From positions 6,098,543 through 6,162,542 of the forward strand of contig NC_035164.2 of NCBI RefSeq assembly GCF_001659605.2: 64,000 nucleotides of DNA, written 5' to 3'. This DNA is from Manihot esculenta (lineage: Eukaryota > Streptophyta > Magnoliopsida > Malpighiales > Euphorbiaceae). A program made the position numbers and the translations under genes. Below the pieces are notes generated by a model that ran no database searches, was not told where the DNA came from, and was given only the letters and a program-made list of their open reading frames with translations. Positions 59,497 to 64,000 of this stretch are shown piece after piece (within the stretch, counting starts at the first letter, position 1; every line of letters begins with the position of its first letter).

Positions 59497-61460
59497 GATA
59501 TTGTCGAAACAAAATTGTGTTGTGATAGGCTAATGTAGAAGAAAAAGAAAGTGAGGTGGTTAGCGCCTATGATAGCCATTCTAATGCTCAAATCAGTAAA
59601 TTGGAAATAAAGGCGAATATAAAAAATTGCTTAGAATTTAAAAGTAATTATGTAAAAAATGCACATCTTATGTCAACGATCGTTAGTTTGTATACTGTAA
59701 GAAAATAGAGTTAATTATAGCATTGTTTGAAAATTCGGCTGGTACCAGCTAATTAATAAGAGATCCCTTCGACTAATTGATCGGGGATCTCGTAATTACA
59801 GGCATAACGTGGATCTGCCTGCTAACAATAACTTTATGTAAAGATTCGACCTATTCAGGAGAAGGCGTTTTCAATAGAAACTCGCCTAGCGATTACCCAT
59901 CTTATGGCGTTTTCGGCAGAAACTCACATTTATTTTTTGGTTTTGCTTTTGACTCATTCTTTTATCCTCTCTCAAAGCTTGGACTTCGTCATGCAGCCTA
60001 ATGTACTTCTAGAATTTGTCTACTAGCTGTTGACACGTAGCAACTGGATTCTTAATTAGGAAATCCATAAACTTGACGTCACGTATTTCTTTCTTTAATG
60101 CTTCACATGATATCTCATAATTTCTTCATCTATATTGCTTTCTGCATTAAACCATGAGATAAAACTCTTTAAAGACTCACCCTCTCCTTAGCGGATCTTT
60201 TACATGTCAGAGGAGAGTTTTTTAGAAGGTATATAAGTAATACACTTAAATTTAAATAACATAGTGAATTGTGTGAAGTTCTGAATTAAACCTGGACTAA
60301 GATATTTGTATCATTTCTGAGCCAAACCTGTGAGTATTGATGGAAACACTCGGCACAACACATAGTCGTTGATATTCTAAAGTTGCATGATCATCCTAAA
60401 GATCGCCAGATGACTTTTGGGATCTACTGTTCCATCATATTTGTTCAGACTTGACAACTTGAACTTGATTGAAAAAATTTCTGCTAAGATATCTTCTGAC
60501 AGAGGTGAGGCATCGTCCAAGCCATAGTCCTCCTCCTGCTCCTTCTAGTATCTTTGCACGGCTCGAACCAGCTTCCAATTGACGTTCTTCGGAGCCTCAT
60601 CCGATGACTCTTCATCCTCCAGTTTGGCCTTCCCTTTGGACTGCGCTTGGATCACTTCTATCCGAGTCCTTGGTGTATTAATGGAAGCATCCTCCCTTCC
60701 CCTAGGAGGCATGAATGATACTTCCTCCCGAGCTTTGCATTGCTTGAGAGTAGCCTACAACCTTTTGATGTATTAGAGTATTTGTTCATTGTTTAGATTA
60801 TGGTGATCTGCTTTGTTGAATATAGAGGATGTGATTTGTCCACTACTAGGAGCTGAAGAAATGATAGTGCCCTCATTAGTAGTAACCTTAATAGTAGCTC
60901 GTGAACTGTCGGTCATTTCGAGAGTGAGAAGAAAAATATTTCTTTTTAAAAGAAAGAGGTTAAGAGACTAGTTTTAATTTAAATGAACAGAGAGAATTCA
61001 ATGAAATTTCTGACTACGGAACTAAATGATGTTGCCAAAATGAAACTATGCTACGATTGGCTAATTTGTAAGAAAGAAAAGCGAATGTAAGAAACTACTT
61101 AGAACTCAAGAGTAGTTATATAAGAAATGTATACCTTGATTTCTGCGATCATTAATTTGTATACTGTAACAAGATGGAGTTAATTATAATATTTATTGGA
61201 AATTCAACTGGTACAAGCTAATTGATAAGAGATCCATCGGGCTAATTAATCAGAGATCGTGTGATTACAGGCGTAACGGGGCCTGCATACTAACAATAAC
61301 TTTATATGAAAACTCAACTTATTTAGGAGAGGGTGAGTCTTGATAAAAATCCGGATACTACGGTTTTTGAGTCTTTCTTTCCATATGTAAAACTACCTAC
61401 TAAACACTCGCTACATAACTCTAACTTATGGTTATAATTCATAATTTATTTTGGGCAACT
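59497..61460 (-). mobile_element. Internally deleted Tat-type retrotransposon, duplicate of 24914-27000
   Basis: Same structure as its counterpart: LTR-like blocks at 59497-59870 and about 61034-61460 around a gag fragment (about 59930-60920) on the minus strand. Heavily mutated. Confidence 0.65.
59930..60920 (-). pseudogene. gag fragment in the duplicated Tat-type element
   Basis: Aligns by eye with 25307-26330, with further stops. No function expected. Confidence 0.55.
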
Positions 61461-61917
61461 ATTGTGTTACATCAGATATAATAATTATTTTAAATATTTT
61501 ATTTAATTTTTAAGTATTTAAATAATACTAAAATCATCCTATTTTTTTAATTAAAGTAATCTTTTTCAAATATCATTTTAAATTTATTAATAAAATTAAA
61601 ATAATTTTATCAATAAATCTATAAAAATATTTAAATAAATTCAGAGTGTTTCCCTCTCCTTATATGTAGCATAAATAACTAAATTTTTTAAAATAATATT
61701 AAAAAGTATAATTTAAGTTAAATTATTAATGTCTCTAAATTTATAAAAAATTTACTAATTTATCTTGATTTTAAAATTATTAAAATAACATAGTTTATTT
61801 TTTTATAAAATTCAACTCTTTATTTATTTTAAATCATTAGTGGCCCTTGAATATTTATACTGTTTTATTTTTATAATTTTAATTATATATATTATTTAGT
61901 TCTTATTATTTTAAATA

Positions 61918-62679
61918 GGGAAAATTACTTTTTAGTCCCTGAGGTTTAACGTAATTAACACTTTTGTCCCTCTATTTTGACGACCCAACACTTAAGTCCC
62001 TCATTTTCTTTTCTGTCCAAATTCGTAGTCCTTCCGTCCAAAATAGCCGTTTGAAACACGTGAATTGACAAAATTAACCCTCTTCTTCTTCTTCTTCTTC
62101 TTCTTCTTCTTCTCCCTACCCTTTCTGCAACTTCTTCTTCTTCTTCTTCTTTCTTCTTCTTCTTTCTTCCTCTTCTTTTTCTTCTTCTTCTTCTTCTTCC
62201 TACTCTTTCTGCAGCTTCTTCTTCTTCTTCTTCTTCTTCTTCTTCTTCCTTCTTCTTCTTCTTCTTCTTCTTCTTTCTTCTTCTTCTTCTTCTTCTTCTT
62301 CTTCCTACCCTTTCTTTTTCTTCTTCTTCTTCTTCCTATCCTTTCTACTTCTTCTTCTTCTTCCTACCCTTTCTTTTTCTTCTTCTTCTTCTTCCTATCC
62401 TTTCTTCTTCTTCTTCTTCTTCTTCTTCTTCTTCTTCTTCTTCTTCTTCTTCTTCTTCTTCTTCTTCTGCTGCTGCTGCAACTGGAGAAAAGAGAAGGGT
62501 ATTTTTGGAAAAAATTATCATCTTTCACTTTTGACTCTTTGACCAAATGGTTTAAATGGACGGAAGGACTACAAATTTGGACAGAAGAAAAAGTGAGGGA
62601 CTTAAGTGTTGGGTCGCCAAAATAGAGGGATAGAAGTGTTAATTACGTTAAATCTCAGGGACTAAAAAGTAATTTTCCC
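61918..62679. mobile_element. MULE-like MITE with (TTC)n core
   Basis: The left end GGGAAAATTACTTTTTAGTC and the reverse-complemented right end match over about 60 bp, including CGTAATTAACACTT and TCCCTCTATTTTG with few mismatches. The flanks TTTTAAATA at 61909-61917 and 62680-62688 are a perfect 9-bp target duplication. The duplicate flank near 27455-27470 holds a single TTTTAAATA and no element, so it is the empty site. The core (about 62080-62470) is a CTT-type microsatellite broken by CCTACCCTTTC-type units. The poly-Leu/Phe open frame over it is not a gene. Confidence 0.93.
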
Positions 62680-62688
62680 TTTTAAATA

Positions 62689-63903
62689 TTTATCATATTT
62701 AATTTAAAATTAAAAAAAAATTAATTAATAATCTTTAACAGAATAACTTAAAAATTCAATTTTATAAAATATAATAATATTTACATGAAATAAATTCAAA
62801 TAGAGATAGAATTAATAAATTTCTAAAAAATTTAAAAATATAATAGTAATCTCGCTAATTTATTTCTAAGTTATTTTTTATGGAATATTTATAATATATT
62901 TTTTTTAATTTATACTGGTATGGAAGTTAAATTGTATGAATGCATAAAAATAAAATAAACAAAATGTTTGGCTTATTCCTCTATGAGACCAGAGAGCGGA
63001 GAATAGATAGAGGAGCAGGGCAGTGGGAGGAGAGGCGGAGATGCCTCTTTGCGGCGGTTGTTCACCGGAAATGAAGCGTAGCACTGATCAAGTTTCTGAG
63101 TTTTCGTTTCCACAGTATGAGGTACAAAATTTTCCATTTTCCCTTTTCTTTATTGCTCCTATTTTCAAATTGAGTACAAAATGAGCCTTCTTCTCCATTT
63201 TTTATCGCTAATCGTACAGGTATAGTTTGTTTCCAAAAAGGTGAGGAAGCTATTTTGACAAAATTAAGTATGTAGTCATTATTTTTTACAACTAATTAAA
63301 ATGGCTTAGGAAATTACTATTTAATCCTCATTAATACTTCAAATTTTGTAAGTTTCGTATTGATTGAGTTCAGTTGAGAACCAGCTTTCATCTCCTCTAT
63401 GGTGACCAGTAAGGGTGTAGATTTCTTGGGTAATAATTATCCAACTGAAATATTTGTATATAATTTAGTTCTTAATTATAATTTGACCGTGTTTTCTAAT
63501 AATTTGATCTTGTAGTAGTTGAGTATAGATTTGAATATACTCAGCTGTTGAATTCAACAATTATTACTGTATTGTTCAATGGAAGAAATTATGGACAAAT
63601 GCCTCAATTTGTGTTGGTTACTTGTTCTAGGAACCTTAACTCTAGAAAATAATTATCTAGCTACTACATTATTATCTAATGAAAATGGATTATGGCTGTG
63701 AGCAGCTTCTAAGAAATAACTTGGATTGACTTTGTGATTAGTGTGACATAATTTTTTGTTGAAAACAGATTTCATTGATGCTTTGAAGTGTTTGATAAAT
63801 CAATGTGAAGTTTAAGAAAACTCATGGCCTATTGTTTTTAGCTACAAGAGTTAGAAGGCCAAGAAATTTCTTGTTCCCAGATTTCTGCTCCATCAGTTGT
63901 ACA
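62689..63903 (+). promoter_or_regulatory. Upstream region and probable leader of NLR gene C
   Basis: Near-identical to 27470-28677, including the GGAGAGGCGGAGATGCCTC leader segment and the candidate splice sites. The promoter region was therefore duplicated with the gene. Confidence 0.45.
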
Positions 63904-64000
63904 ATGGAAAGATTTAGCAAGAGGCAGAGTCCAAGAATAGGATCCATGGTGGAGGTGGAGGAGGAGAGAGAAATTGCTTTGGTGACGTCATGGAAGTTGT
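63904..64000 (+). CDS. NB-LRR gene C, 5' end only (truncated by window)
   Basis: The 97 bases from the ATG at 63904 match gene A from 28678 with one difference (gene A ACA, here TCA; Thr to Ser at residue 30). The open frame also extends back to an ATG at 63803, as in gene A. This is a recent duplicate of gene A; whether it is full-length cannot be seen. Confidence 0.85.
   Translation, partial: MERFSKRQSPRIGSMVEVEEEREIALVTSWKL

Larger units (their letters stand above)
59193..64000. repeat. Segmental duplication, copy 2, right part
   Basis: Colinear with 24613-28774, including the Tat-type gag piece, the NLR leader and the start of the NLR gene. It differs by the MULE-like insertion at 61918-62679 and scattered substitutions. 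It runs off the window. Confidence 0.92.

Noticed and set aside
62065..62625. 186-codon plus-strand frame rich in Phe, Leu and Ser
   Set aside because: It is the translation of the CTT microsatellite in the core of a MULE-like MITE, with no real protein signal.

Overview
This window is nuclear DNA of a dicot plant. The AT-rich non-coding sequence, GT-AG introns, plant bZIP and NB-LRR genes and plant-type LTR retrotransposons all point that way. The repeat and gene flavour suggests a euphorb-like (Malpighiales) genome, but that is recollection only. I recognise no tRNA, rRNA or CRISPR.

Layout. (1) 1-7290: a decayed Ty3/gypsy element of Tat/Retand type on the minus strand, carrying a 691-bp tandem duplication and a MITE insertion. 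(2) 9.0-13.7 kb: the one clearly intact housekeeping-type gene, a four-exon group I bZIP factor (PosF21/bZIP59-like, 412 aa). (3) 15.5-18.3 kb: a poly-A-tailed retroposon-like segment split by an old solo LTR. (4) 18.5-20.8 kb: a strictosidine-synthase-like pseudogene on the minus strand. (5) 21.3-24.4 kb: a small non-autonomous LTR element whose right LTR is mostly inverted.

(6) 24.5-64 kb: an NB-LRR cluster. Two full single-exon genes (A at 28678-31908, B at 36638-39859) and the first 97 bp of a third (C at 63904) lie on the plus strand. C and its upstream flank are a segmental duplicate of A and its flank. A and B share an unusual make-up: two Rx_N-like blocks in tandem and no MHD motif. 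B also has Ala in place of the Walker A Thr.

(7) Between B and C, inside the duplicated flank, sits a nested retrotransposon of 16.6 kb (42573-59187). The outer element has 682-bp LTRs, a TGGCGCC-type primer-binding site and no pol, and it carries a fragment of a host SAP30-like gene. Its 3' LTR is interrupted by a 10-kb Tekay/Del-type chromovirus (48778-58806) with 2321-bp LTRs that differ at about nine sites. The Tekay gag-pol frame is broken by two TAG codons only.

The relative order of events can be read from empty sites and LTR divergence: duplication of the NLR flank, then the MULE-like MITE (61918-62679) and the outer LTR element, and last the Tekay element. The genes are not an operon or pathway. 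The bZIP is an independent transcription factor, the NB-LRRs are a local resistance-gene cluster, and the rest is mostly mobile DNA.
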